DNA of 8,543 bases from CAYYAU01 sp964469765 [NCBI: uncultured Clostridia bacterium] (GCA_964469765.1 CAYYAU010000041.1:1-8543), one strand, 5' to 3'; positions 1 to 6,205 are shown, numbered from the stretch's first letter. Program-made: numbers and translations. Notes: a model not told the origin generated them from the sequence alone.

Positions 1-140
1 GAACAGGCACGGCTAGTAACACCATTACCGGTACCCTTGATGCCGGCGGTGGATGGTATTACAACCAAAGTCAAGGAAGAATCTGTGTTAATCTTAGTGG
101 TGTAACCGATACTGCTGGTGTTCTAATTAGTACATGGTAA
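1..140 (+). CDS. Type IV pilin / type II secretion pseudopilin-like protein, C-terminal fragment
   Basis: The reading frame is open from base 3 to the TAA at 138-140, giving 45 residues of a protein whose start lies outside the window. The translation contains a Gly-Gly-Gly-Trp-Tyr-Tyr-Asn segment followed by Gly-Arg-Ile-Cys-Val-Asn, the kind of C-terminal beta-strand seen in type IV pilins and GspG-like pseudopilins. The next gene encodes prepilin peptidase, the enzyme that would cleave and N-methylate such a protein, which supports the call. The fragment is visibly richer in G+C than the rest of the window and favours ACC and GGC codons, as a highly expressed structural gene might. Without the N-terminal prepilin signal the exact class (pilin, pseudopilin or other surface protein) cannot be settled. 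Confidence 0.6.
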   Translation, partial: TGTASNTITGTLDAGGGWYYNQSQGRICVNLSGVTDTAGVLISTW

Positions 141-155
141 TCCTTTGCATTGAGA

Positions 156-222
156 AAGGTTGAGGGTTTGATGAGAAAATGGCTTTATATATAAATTTTA
201 TCATCCCTCAACCTTCTTTTTT
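156..222 (+). terminator. Rho-independent terminator after the pilin-like gene
   Basis: An 11-bp perfect inverted repeat (AAGGTTGAGGG at 156-166 and its complement at 205-215) is followed at once by a T-rich tract (216-222). Inside it a second stem, 171-180 with 195-204, pairs with one mismatch and leaves a four-base bulge at 167-170 and a 14-base AT-rich loop. The structure begins about 15 nt after the pilin-like stop codon, so it should end that transcript and separate it from prepilin peptidase. Confidence 0.85.
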
Positions 223-231
223 ATACAGAGT

Positions 232-296
232 AGAAGCTGAACACCGCTGATAATAAGCCGAAAGTCGCTGAAAAGAATATAGGCGTCTATCCGCTT
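232..296. repeat. Possible interspersed intergenic repeat (GC-richer spacer)
   Basis: Between the terminator and prepilin peptidase lies a patch less AT-rich than its surroundings. It has two CGCTGA hexamers exactly 21 bp apart (245-250 and 266-271) and a GGCGTCTATCCGC segment (282-294). From memory, short sequences built on CGCTGA, TCAGCG and GCGTCTAT words recur between genes in several candidate-phylum and planctomycete-like genomes, so this may be a degenerate copy. No open frame of note and no clear promoter were seen here. Only one copy lies in the window, so repeat status is inferred. Confidence 0.3.
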
Positions 297-311
297 TTAC
301 AGATTCAATAT

Positions 312-1067
312 ATGATAACAATTCTTTTTTTTATATTAGGCATACTTTTTGGTAGTTTTATAAATGTTTGTATTTACAGAATCCCTAAAGGAATCTCTGT
401 TATATTTCCTTTGTCTTACTGCCCATGCTGCAAGAAAACAATTTTATGGTATGACAATATTCCTCTTTTAAGTTATACCTTTCTTAAAGGAAGGTGTAGG
501 TTCTGTAAAGCTCCTATCTCTGTTCAGTATCCTATAGTAGAGGCTCTGACAGGCGGTTTATTTGTTTTATTTTATTTAAAGTTTGGAATAAACGTAACCT
601 ACTTTGCTTTTCTTATCTTTGTTGTGTTTAGTATGATTATCTCTTTTATTGACATAAATACTCAAACTATACCAGATGCATTATCAGTACCATTAATTAT
701 TATCGGGATAATTCTATCTTCATTCAACGCCTTTCTTAATAAACCCCATATTATCTTTTCTCTAATTGGAGCAATAACTGGATTTTTTCTTCTTTACATA
801 ATTGCATTATTAGGAAAAGTTATGTTTAAAAAAGAAGCAATGGGAGGTGGTGATATAAAAATTATTTCAGCAATTGGAGCGTTTACTGGTCCTTACGCTG
901 TATTATTTACAGTGTTTATTGCCTCTTTTTTAGGAGCGGTTTTTGGCTTATTCTTAATAATAACAAAAAAGAAAGAAAGAACAGAACCAATTGCGTTTGG
1001 TCCATTTTTATTTTTAGGAAGTTTTATGTATATTCTTTTTGACTATTTCTTTAAGAATTTGTTATAA
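312..1067 (+). CDS. pilD: Prepilin peptidase (A24 family leader peptidase and N-methyltransferase)
   Basis: This inner-membrane aspartic protease cleaves the leader of type IV prepilins and pseudopilins and methylates the new N-terminus. The 251-residue protein is of usual family length. The N-terminal domain opens with the family GSFIN and YRIP segments (about 14-25) and holds a zinc-type cysteine cluster, C37/C40 and C62/C65, around the WYDNIPLLSY stretch. The A24 catalytic half carries both aspartates: D114 in FIDINTQTIPD and D181 in GGGDIK. Several hydrophobic helices follow. The ATG at 312 gives the family N-terminus, although no convincing Shine-Dalgarno precedes it. It follows a pilin-like gene but is separated from it by a terminator. 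The symbol could equally be gspO or comC in another system; the enzyme identity is secure. Confidence 0.95.
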   Translation: MITILFFILGILFGSFINVCIYRIPKGISVIFPLSYCPCCKKTILWYDNIPLLSYTFLKGRCRFCKAPISVQYPIVEALTGGLFVLFYLKFGINVTYFAFLIFVVFSMIISFIDINTQTIPDALSVPLIIIGIILSSFNAFLNKPHIIFSLIGAITGFFLLYIIALLGKVMFKKEAMGGGDIKIISAIGAFTGPYAVLFTVFIASFLGAVFGLFLIITKKKERTEPIAFGPFLFLGSFMYILFDYFFKNLL

Positions 1068-1068
1068 T
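1039..1068 (+). promoter_or_regulatory. Sigma70-like promoter for the arginine operon
   Basis: TTGACT at 1039-1044 and a consensus TATAAT at 1063-1068 are separated by 18 bp. The -10 box contains the TAA stop codon of prepilin peptidase (1065-1067), so the promoter lies in the tail of that gene. Transcription would start near 1075, leaving a leader of about 35 nt before the argB ATG at 1111. No ARG-box palindrome was recognised in the leader. Confidence 0.65.
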
Positions 1069-1110
1069 TTAGTAACCTGATAAAATTTGCCAATTAAGTA
1101 ATGGATAGAT

Positions 1111-1881
1111 ATGAGAGATATAATTATAATAAAAATTGGTGGAAAGATTTTAGAACAAAAAACAAAACTGAAACCCCTTTTTAAGGAGATTGTTTTATTG
1201 AAACGGTTTTATTTTATTGTTGTCCACGGTGGTGGAGAAAGAATCAGCTCTCTAATGGATGCATTAAAGGTTCCTGTAAGATTTGTTCATGGGCAAAGGT
1301 ATACAGACCAACAAACCTTAAATATAGTTCAGCAAGTTCTTTTAGGAGAAGTAAATCCGTTCTTGGTTGATTTGTTTAACTCCATTAGAAAGAAAGCAAT
1401 TGGTGTATCAGGAAAAGATGCTGGGTTTGTTGAGGTTAAAAAATTAAAGCCAGATTTAGGATATGTTGGAGCCATAAAAAGTATCAATAAGGTTTTTTTA
1501 TTTGGTCTATTAAGAGAGGGTTATGTCCCTATTATTGCTCCTATAGGAAATAACTTAAAAGGAATTACATATAACATAAATGCTGACCTATTTGCATCCG
1601 CAATTGCATCCTTACTAAAAGCTGAAAAACTTTTTTTATTTACGGATGTTGGTGGAGTAAAAAAGGATAAGAAGGTGATTGCTCAACTGAATAGAAAAGA
1701 TGCCTACTCTTTAATGAACAAGCATGTGATTTCTTCTGGGATGATACCAAAGGTAAGAGCTTCTTTGAAGGCTTTGGATAATGGTGTAAAGGATGTGTAT
1801 ATTCTTAAGCCATCTAAAGGTGTGTTAAAGAAAATTTTAGTTAATAAAGAAGTATACGGCACAAGAGTTTTAAATAGTTAG
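1111..1881 (+). CDS. argB: Acetylglutamate kinase
   Basis: ArgB phosphorylates N-acetyl-L-glutamate with ATP, the second step of arginine synthesis, in the cytoplasm. The amino acid kinase fold shows throughout: K8 in IKIGGK, the HGGG phosphate loop (39-42), R63 in GQRYTD, SGKD (100-103), DLGYVG (115-120), YNINAD ending in D159, TDVGGV (178-183) and K214 in GMIPK. K8, D159 and K214 correspond to catalytic residues known in the E. coli enzyme. At 256 residues it matches the short form and lacks the N-terminal mobile helix of longer, arginine-inhibited hexameric enzymes, so it is probably not feedback-inhibited through that helix (inference). No strong Shine-Dalgarno precedes the ATG. It is first in the operon, six bases before argD. 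A lysine-pathway LysZ role is possible but less likely, given argG downstream and no LysW or LysX here. Confidence 0.94.
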   Translation: MRDIIIIKIGGKILEQKTKLKPLFKEIVLLKRFYFIVVHGGGERISSLMDALKVPVRFVHGQRYTDQQTLNIVQQVLLGEVNPFLVDLFNSIRKKAIGVSGKDAGFVEVKKLKPDLGYVGAIKSINKVFLFGLLREGYVPIIAPIGNNLKGITYNINADLFASAIASLLKAEKLFLFTDVGGVKKDKKVIAQLNRKDAYSLMNKHVISSGMIPKVRASLKALDNGVKDVYILKPSKGVLKKILVNKEVYGTRVLNS

Positions 1882-1887
1882 AATAAT

Positions 1888-3066
1888 ATGAAAAAAATTA
1901 TTGAATTAGAAAAGAGGTATCTTCTTCCTGTATATAGAAGATTTCCTTTAATAATAGAGAAAACAAAGGGAAAGTATGTTTGGGATATACATAAAAAAAG
2001 GTATTTAGACTTTTTTAGTGGGATAAGTGTATTAAATTTAGGACATAGTTACCCTGCAGTTGTTCATGCAATAAAAAAGCAGGTTGATAAATATCTTCAT
2101 ATTTCAAATTATTATTATAGTCAGGTTCAAGTGGAACTCGCGAGTCTACTTGTAAAAAAGAGTTTCCCATCTGTTGTATTTTTTTCAAATTCAGGTGCAG
2201 AAGCAAACGAGTGTGCAATTAAGATAGCTAGAAAGTATAATCCTAATAAGTATGAGATTATAACATTTACCAACTGTTTTCATGGAAGGACATTGGCTAC
2301 ATTATCAGCGACCAATCAAAAAAGAATAAAAGATGGTTTTTCTCCTTTCCTTAAGGGATTTAAGATAGCAAGATTCAATGATATTCTTTCTGTAAAAAGG
2401 CTAATCTCTTCTAAAACATCAGCAGTTATGGTAGAACCTATTCAAGGTGAAGGTGGTGTAAATGTAGCAGATAAAAGGTTCTTTAAGGGCTTATATAAAT
2501 TATGTAAAGAAAAGAGTATCCTTTTTATATTAGATGAGATTCAGACAGGTCTTGGAAGAACAGGAAGGCTCTTTGCATATGAACATTATGGAGTAACACC
2601 AGATATTTTGACTTTAGCAAAGAGTTTAGGTGGCGGACTTCCTTTAGGTGCAACACTTATAGCTAACCACTTGAGACATACTTTTAAGTATTCAGAGCAT
2701 GGCTCTACATTTGGTGGAAATCCTTTAAGTTGTACTGCTGGGATTGCTGTTTTGAAATCTTTGAATAAAAATGTACTTAGAAAGGTTAATATGATTGGAG
2801 AATACTTTATGGAAAAACTGAATAAACTTAAAGATAGATTTCCTTGGGTTATCAAGGATGTAAAAGGAAAAGGCTTAATGATTGGTGTTGAGTTAAATAT
2901 GAGGGTAGAGCCTGTGGTGAACAAACTTTTTGAAAAAGGTATCCTCATTAATGGTATGCGGGAAAATGTTATTAGATTTTTACCACCGTTTGTTATAAAT
3001 AAAAAGGATATTGATTTTGTAGTAGATGTATTAGAAGAGGTTTTTTCTAATGAGGAAGAAAGTTAA
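1888..3066 (+). CDS. argD: Acetylornithine aminotransferase (class III, PLP-dependent)
   Basis: ArgD transfers an amino group from glutamate to N-acetylglutamate semialdehyde, giving N-acetylornithine; it is cytoplasmic and uses PLP. The 392-residue length is typical. Visible landmarks in order are the YLDFFSGI and LGHSYP segments near the N-terminus, SNSGAEANE (100-108) for cofactor phosphate binding, CFHGRT (130-135), the cofactor aspartate D216 in LDEIQTG, the Schiff-base lysine K245 in LAKSLGGG, and the HGSTFGGNPL segment (271-280) for the partner subunit. The C-terminus ends in RFLPP plus a short helix. The gene starts six bases after argB, and its last 17 bases overlap the small ORF that follows, implying translational coupling. 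Class III enzymes with related substrates (succinylornithine, GABA) share these motifs; the argB/argG context decides the call. Confidence 0.93.
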   Translation: MKKIIELEKRYLLPVYRRFPLIIEKTKGKYVWDIHKKRYLDFFSGISVLNLGHSYPAVVHAIKKQVDKYLHISNYYYSQVQVELASLLVKKSFPSVVFFSNSGAEANECAIKIARKYNPNKYEIITFTNCFHGRTLATLSATNQKRIKDGFSPFLKGFKIARFNDILSVKRLISSKTSAVMVEPIQGEGGVNVADKRFFKGLYKLCKEKSILFILDEIQTGLGRTGRLFAYEHYGVTPDILTLAKSLGGGLPLGATLIANHLRHTFKYSEHGSTFGGNPLSCTAGIAVLKSLNKNVLRKVNMIGEYFMEKLNKLKDRFPWVIKDVKGKGLMIGVELNMRVEPVVNKLFEKGILINGMRENVIRFLPPFVINKKDIDFVVDVLEEVFSNEEES

Positions 3067-3247
3067 AGAAAAGATATCATCTTTTAGTAAGAAAAATACA
3101 TTTGATTTAGAATTCTGGAGGCATGCGACTCCAAATACAAAGTTTTGTTGTCTTTGGCTTATGGTAAAGGATATTTATAAATTAAAAGGAAAAGATGGAG
3201 TTAAACTTAGATTACAAAGAAATATTGAACATATTAAAAAAATATAA
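3050..3247 (+). CDS. Small basic protein paired with a nucleotidyltransferase
   Basis: A 65-residue, Lys/Arg-rich protein with no membrane segment or signal peptide. Its ATG lies inside the last codons of argD (17-nt overlap) with an AGAAGAGG Shine-Dalgarno at 3033-3040, nine bases upstream. Its 3' end overlaps the next gene by 53 nt in another frame. The middle and C-terminus (FWRHATPNTKF, then KLKGKDG, then LRLQRNIEH) look structured rather than random. From memory, small proteins with an aromatic FW segment and a C-terminal LRLQR-like end occur upstream of similar nucleotidyltransferases, but I cannot verify that here. Function is unknown. It could be an accessory or antitoxin-like partner of the nucleotidyltransferase, a translational coupler for it, or (less likely) a spurious ORF. 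Confidence 0.65.
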   Translation: MRKKVKEKISSFSKKNTFDLEFWRHATPNTKFCCLWLMVKDIYKLKGKDGVKLRLQRNIEHIKKI

Positions 3248-3647
3248 GGTTAAGTATCTAATTGTCGGAGCTTATGCAGTCAGTTTCTATACTGAACCGA
3301 GATTTACAAAGGACTTAGATATATGGATTGAACCATCTATTAAAAATGCACAGAGGTTATTTTCTTCTTTAAAGGAGTTTGGAGCACCTCTAAAGAATAT
3401 TACCGTTAGTGATTTTACAAAGAGGGATATAATTTATCAAATAGGAGTTGTTCCAATAAGAATTGATATTATCACCCGTTTACCTGGAGTAAAGTTTGAT
3501 AAGGCATGGAAGAGTAAAAAATCTACCAAGTACGGAGATACTTTGATAAACATTATTGGCGTAGAAGAGCTTATAAAATCAAAAAAGAGAATAGGAAGAC
3601 TTCAGGACAAATTAGATATAAAGAAATTCATCCAATATAAAAAATAA
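3195..3647 (+). CDS. Small nucleotidyltransferase (DUF6036 / AbiEii-like fold)
   Basis: A 150-residue soluble protein of the DNA polymerase beta-type nucleotidyltransferase superfamily. The G25-A26-Y27-A28 segment in VGAYAV replaces the usual GG/GS signature and is followed by PRFTKDLDIWI, whose D40 and D42 are the expected metal-binding pair. D91 in VPIRIDIIT is the likely third acid. The stretch reading FGAPL, DF, YQIGV, RIDIIT, GVKFDKAW and the closing GRLQDKLD helix fit small stand-alone nucleotidyltransferases annotated as DUF6036 or AbiEii-like. The ATG has a good Shine-Dalgarno (AAAGGA, 3185-3190) and gives a sensible N-terminal helix. Some relatives are toxins of type IV toxin-antitoxin systems, while many have no known substrate; neither target nor activity can be read from the sequence. 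It lies inside an arginine operon, between argD and argG. Confidence 0.8.
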   Translation: MELNLDYKEILNILKKYKVKYLIVGAYAVSFYTEPRFTKDLDIWIEPSIKNAQRLFSSLKEFGAPLKNITVSDFTKRDIIYQIGVVPIRIDIITRLPGVKFDKAWKSKKSTKYGDTLINIIGVEELIKSKKRIGRLQDKLDIKKFIQYKK

Positions 3648-3712
3648 AACCTAACATTTAACCTAAACAAACTTTGAACTGAAAATTAAAGTCAAGAGGG
3701 CATATATTCATT

Positions 3713-3717
3713 GGAGG
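3713..3717 (+). promoter_or_regulatory. Strong Shine-Dalgarno site of argG
   Basis: GGAGG lies four bases before the ATG at 3722 and fixes the argG start. It is the clearest ribosome binding site in the window and contrasts with the weak or absent sites of argB, argD and the response regulator. The 74-nt gap before it (3648-3721) holds no convincing promoter or terminator, so argG is probably read from the upstream operon promoter. Confidence 0.8.
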
Positions 3718-3721
3718 ATAT

Positions 3722-4924
3722 ATGGAAAAGATTGTTCTTGCATATTCTGGAGGTGTTGATACTTCTGTAATTATTCCATGGCTTAAGGAGAATTATAATG
3801 CAAATGTGATTGCTTTTATTGCGGATATAGGTCAAAGGGAAGATTGGCAAAAGCTTGTTAAGAAGGCTAAAGATTCTGGAGCATCAAAGGTTTATATAGA
3901 GGATTTAAAAAAGGAGTTTTTAGAAAAATATGCTTTCTTCGCATTAAAAGCTCAAGCAAAATACGAAGGTAAGTATCTTTTATCAACCGCCTTATCAAGG
4001 CCTCTAATCGCATCTTATTTAGTTAAGATTGCAAAAAAGGAAAATACATATGCAGTTTGTCATGGGTGTAGCGGAAAGGGAAATGACCAAGTAAGATTTG
4101 AACTCGCTATAAAATCAAATGCACCTAATCTAAAGATTATAGCTCCTTTAAGAGAATGGTCATTTAAATCAAGAAAGCAAGAACTTGAATATGCAAAGAA
4201 AAAGAAGATTCCTATAAAGGCAACAAAGAAAAGCCCTTACAGTATTGATGAAAACATATGGGGAGTAAGTATTGAATGTGGAAAATTAGAGGACGAAAAG
4301 GTTGAACCTCCGATGGATTCATACATATCCATTCTTCCTTTAGAGAAAGCAGCAAACAGACCAACGTATGTTGAAATTGAGTTTTATAAAGGAACCCCTG
4401 TGGGAGTTAATGGAAAGAGGATGGATTCTACTTCCTTAGTGAAATATCTTAATAATATAGGAGCTAAACACAGTATCGGAAGAATTGATATGATTGAGAA
4501 TAGACTCATAGGCATTAAATCAAGAGAGATTTATGAGGCTCCAGCAGCCACAATTCTTTACTTAGCACATCAGCATCTTGAGGAACTTGTTTTAGACAAG
4601 GAGCTTTTAAATTTTAAAAGAATCGTTAGCTTAAAATATGCTCAGCTTATTTATGAAGGGTTTTGGCAGTCTTCCTTAAAGAAGGCATTGGATAAGTTTA
4701 TTGAACAGACACAAAAGAATGTTACAGGTAAAATTAAATTGAAACTTTATAAAGGTAATGTTTCCATTACAAAAAGACAATCAATATATTCCTTATACTC
4801 TAAGGATTTAGCCACATATTCAGAAAAGGATGTATTTCCTCATAACCTTGCTGAAGGATTTATTTATGTCTGGGGCCTACCTTTAGAGACTGAATCAAAA
4901 TTAAGAAAGAAGATAAAAGAGTAA
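3722..4924 (+). CDS. argG: Argininosuccinate synthase
   Basis: ArgG joins citrulline and aspartate using ATP to make argininosuccinate, the penultimate step of arginine synthesis, in the cytoplasm. The 400-residue protein is full length. The N-terminal ATP pyrophosphatase loop reads AYSGGVDTS (7-15), then SRPLIA (92-97) and the strongly conserved CHGCSGKGNDQVRFE block (113-127), where Ser117 replaces the more usual Thr. Further on are a REW segment, SPYSIDENIWG, IECG.LED, and near the end DLATYSEKD and EGFIYVWGLP. The start is fixed by GGAGG. The stop codon shares a base with the next ATG (TAATG), so the downstream membrane gene is probably translationally coupled. argH, the usual partner, is not in the window. 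Confidence 0.96.
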   Translation: MEKIVLAYSGGVDTSVIIPWLKENYNANVIAFIADIGQREDWQKLVKKAKDSGASKVYIEDLKKEFLEKYAFFALKAQAKYEGKYLLSTALSRPLIASYLVKIAKKENTYAVCHGCSGKGNDQVRFELAIKSNAPNLKIIAPLREWSFKSRKQELEYAKKKKIPIKATKKSPYSIDENIWGVSIECGKLEDEKVEPPMDSYISILPLEKAANRPTYVEIEFYKGTPVGVNGKRMDSTSLVKYLNNIGAKHSIGRIDMIENRLIGIKSREIYEAPAATILYLAHQHLEELVLDKELLNFKRIVSLKYAQLIYEGFWQSSLKKALDKFIEQTQKNVTGKIKLKLYKGNVSITKRQSIYSLYSKDLATYSEKDVFPHNLAEGFIYVWGLPLETESKLRKKIKE

Positions 4925-5322
4925 TGAAGAAAACTCTTATATTTTTAAATTTGGTTTGTTTTTTATTTAATTTTTTCTTATGGATTATTTTCTATAAAAC
5001 AGGTTTTGTAGAGATTATTTTTGAATACACATCTTTATTTATTCAACTGTTAGTTATAATGTTTCTTTTTAGTAATAACAGGTTTTTAACTTGCGTGCTT
5101 TTACCTTTTATTTTTTATTATGGAGTTGGAGGATTAATAACATTAGACTTTAGTAGCGAAGGTATTCCTTTACAGATTACTAATATAATACTCAGTTTAA
5201 CTTTGGTTTATATCGTTCTTTCTCATATTATTCGAATAAGAATAATAAGATTGATTATAGGAGTTACTACAGGCCTTTTTCTATTTTTTATATTTAGATA
5301 CTTTCAAATAAATCATTTTTAG
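4924..5322 (+). CDS. Small multi-spanning membrane protein of unknown function
   Basis: A 132-residue, very hydrophobic protein that I do not recognise. Apparent membrane helices lie at about 4-24, 31-50, 53-74, 84-104 and 106-126, the last two separated by a short Arg-rich turn (HIIRIRIIR), so four or five spans are likely. The only soluble-looking part is a short loop near 75-84. No catalytic motif, cysteine pair or signal-peptidase site stands out. Its ATG overlaps the argG stop by one base (TAATG), which argues for a real gene in the arg transcript. A role such as a small transporter or an accessory factor would be speculation. No terminator is visible between its stop and the tRNA-Ser gene. 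Confidence 0.7.
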   Translation: MKKTLIFLNLVCFLFNFFLWIIFYKTGFVEIIFEYTSLFIQLLVIMFLFSNNRFLTCVLLPFIFYYGVGGLITLDFSSEGIPLQITNIILSLTLVYIVLSHIIRIRIIRLIIGVTTGLFLFFIFRYFQINHF

Positions 5323-5363
5323 AAGAGATGTTGCAAACTTGAGATTTTAAGATAGAAAGAAAA

Positions 5364-5453
5364 GGAGGGATGGCCGAGAGGTTGATGGCACTGCTCTCGA
5401 AAAGCAGAATCCCGAGAATATCGGGATCGTGAGTTCAAATCTCACTCCCTCCG
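5364..5453 (+). tRNA. tRNA-Ser (anticodon CGA)
   Basis: A 90-nt class II tRNA. The acceptor stem GGAGGGA (5364-5370) pairs with TCCCTCC (5446-5452), with discriminator G at 5453 as expected for serine. The anticodon stem CTGCT/AGCAG (5391-5395 and 5403-5407) encloses a seven-base loop with CGA at 5398-5400, reading UCG. A long variable arm is built on CCCGA/TCGGG (5411-5415, 5421-5425), and the T arm is GTGAG-TTCAAAT-CTCAC (5429-5445). The 3' CCA is not encoded. No well-formed promoter was found just upstream (only a TAAGAT at 5348-5353 without a -35 match), so it may be read through from the arg operon. Confidence 0.97.
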
Positions 5454-5464
5454 TACTGGATTTA

Positions 5465-5493
5465 TTGACAAAATGAATGAAAGGTGGTATATT
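5465..5493 (+). promoter_or_regulatory. Near-consensus sigma70 promoter of the response regulator, leaderless configuration
   Basis: A perfect -35 TTGACA (5465-5470) and a -10 TATATT (5488-5493) have the ideal 17-bp spacing. The predicted transcription start, about seven bases after the -10, is near 5500, only a few bases before the ATG at 5504. The ATG at 5477 lies inside the spacer, so it would not be on this transcript. Confidence 0.7.
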
Positions 5494-5503
5494 AAATTAT
5501 AAG

Positions 5504-6205
5504 ATGAAGGAAAAGTATTCATTAGGGAAAAAAGTCTTAGTTATTGATGATGAGAAGTTTATTTTAAGGTTGATTGAAGAGTTTATTAAAAAAGAAGGAT
5601 TTATCTTTATTCCTGCTTATAGTGCTGAGGAAGGATTAAAGAAGGCAAAGGAAGAAATGCCTGATATTATTCTGCTTGATATTATGCTTCCTGGTATTAA
5701 TGGATTTGAGTTTTGTAGAATCTTAAAGAAGGATAGGAGTTTGAAGGGTATCCCTATTATTATGCTGACAGGAAAGGCTATAGAGACTCAGCACAAGGTA
5801 CAAGGGCTTACTGATGGAGCTGATGATTATATAATAAAACCATTTGAAGGTAGAGAGCTTATTGCAAGAATAAAGGCGGTTTTAAGAAGACACCAGGTAC
5901 AACAACAAGATGTGATTAAAAAGGGAAGAATAGTCATAGATATAAACAATTTTACCGTTAGTATTGATAAAAAACAGGTAAAATTAAGACCTAAAGAGTT
6001 TGACCTTTTATATCTATTTATGACAAAGTCAGGAAGGGTACTTCCTCGTTCTTATATATTTGAGAGTGTATGGGGAGATGAGTATATTGAAGGGACAAGA
6101 ACAGTGGATGTGCATATAAGAAGATTAAGGAAGAAGTTAGGACCAAAGACGGCAAAATACATCAGAACTGTGGAAGGTAAAGGATACATATTTGAAACCC
6201 CTTGA
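5504..6205 (+). CDS. OmpR/PhoB-type response regulator transcription factor
   Basis: A two-component DNA-binding regulator, cytoplasmic and activated by phosphorylation from a sensor kinase. Numbered from the ATG at 5504 (233 residues), the receiver domain spans about 9-125: acidic pair D15/D16 in VIDDE, phosphoacceptor D59 in LLDIMLPG, T89 in IMLTGK and K112 in IIKPFEG. After a short Gln-rich linker, a winged-helix domain (about 140-233) shows RPKEFDLL, the recognition region RTVDVHIRRLRKKLG and the closing YIRTVEGKGYIF. The frame extends nine codons upstream to an ATG at 5477, but that codon falls between the -35 and -10 of a strong promoter; 5504 is therefore preferred. No histidine kinase is adjacent, so the partner and target genes are unknown. 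The TonB-like gene follows after 54 nt with no visible terminator. Confidence 0.93.
   Translation: MKEKYSLGKKVLVIDDEKFILRLIEEFIKKEGFIFIPAYSAEEGLKKAKEEMPDIILLDIMLPGINGFEFCRILKKDRSLKGIPIIMLTGKAIETQHKVQGLTDGADDYIIKPFEGRELIARIKAVLRRHQVQQQDVIKKGRIVIDINNFTVSIDKKQVKLRPKEFDLLYLFMTKSGRVLPRSYIFESVWGDEYIEGTRTVDVHIRRLRKKLGPKTAKYIRTVEGKGYIFETP

Noticed and set aside
1101-1184. A 27-codon frame starting 10 bases before the argB ATG, a possible arginine leader peptide
   Set aside because: It contains only two arginines, not in a run, has no Shine-Dalgarno and no attenuator hairpin. Chance is the better explanation.
2015-2948. Two minus-strand frames opposite argD (2015-2218 and 2586-2948)
   Set aside because: They lie wholly within a well-supported aminotransferase gene, have no recognisable motif and look like antisense shadows.
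1111-3066. argB/argD as lysine-pathway LysZ/LysJ
   Set aside because: The RYTD motif hints at LysZ, but the spacing and the SGKD and DLGYVG segments fit ArgB, argG follows, and no LysW or LysX gene is present.
5482-5487. AGGTGG as the Shine-Dalgarno of the response regulator
   Set aside because: It is 16 nt from the ATG at 5504, too far, and falls in the promoter spacer upstream of the predicted transcription start.
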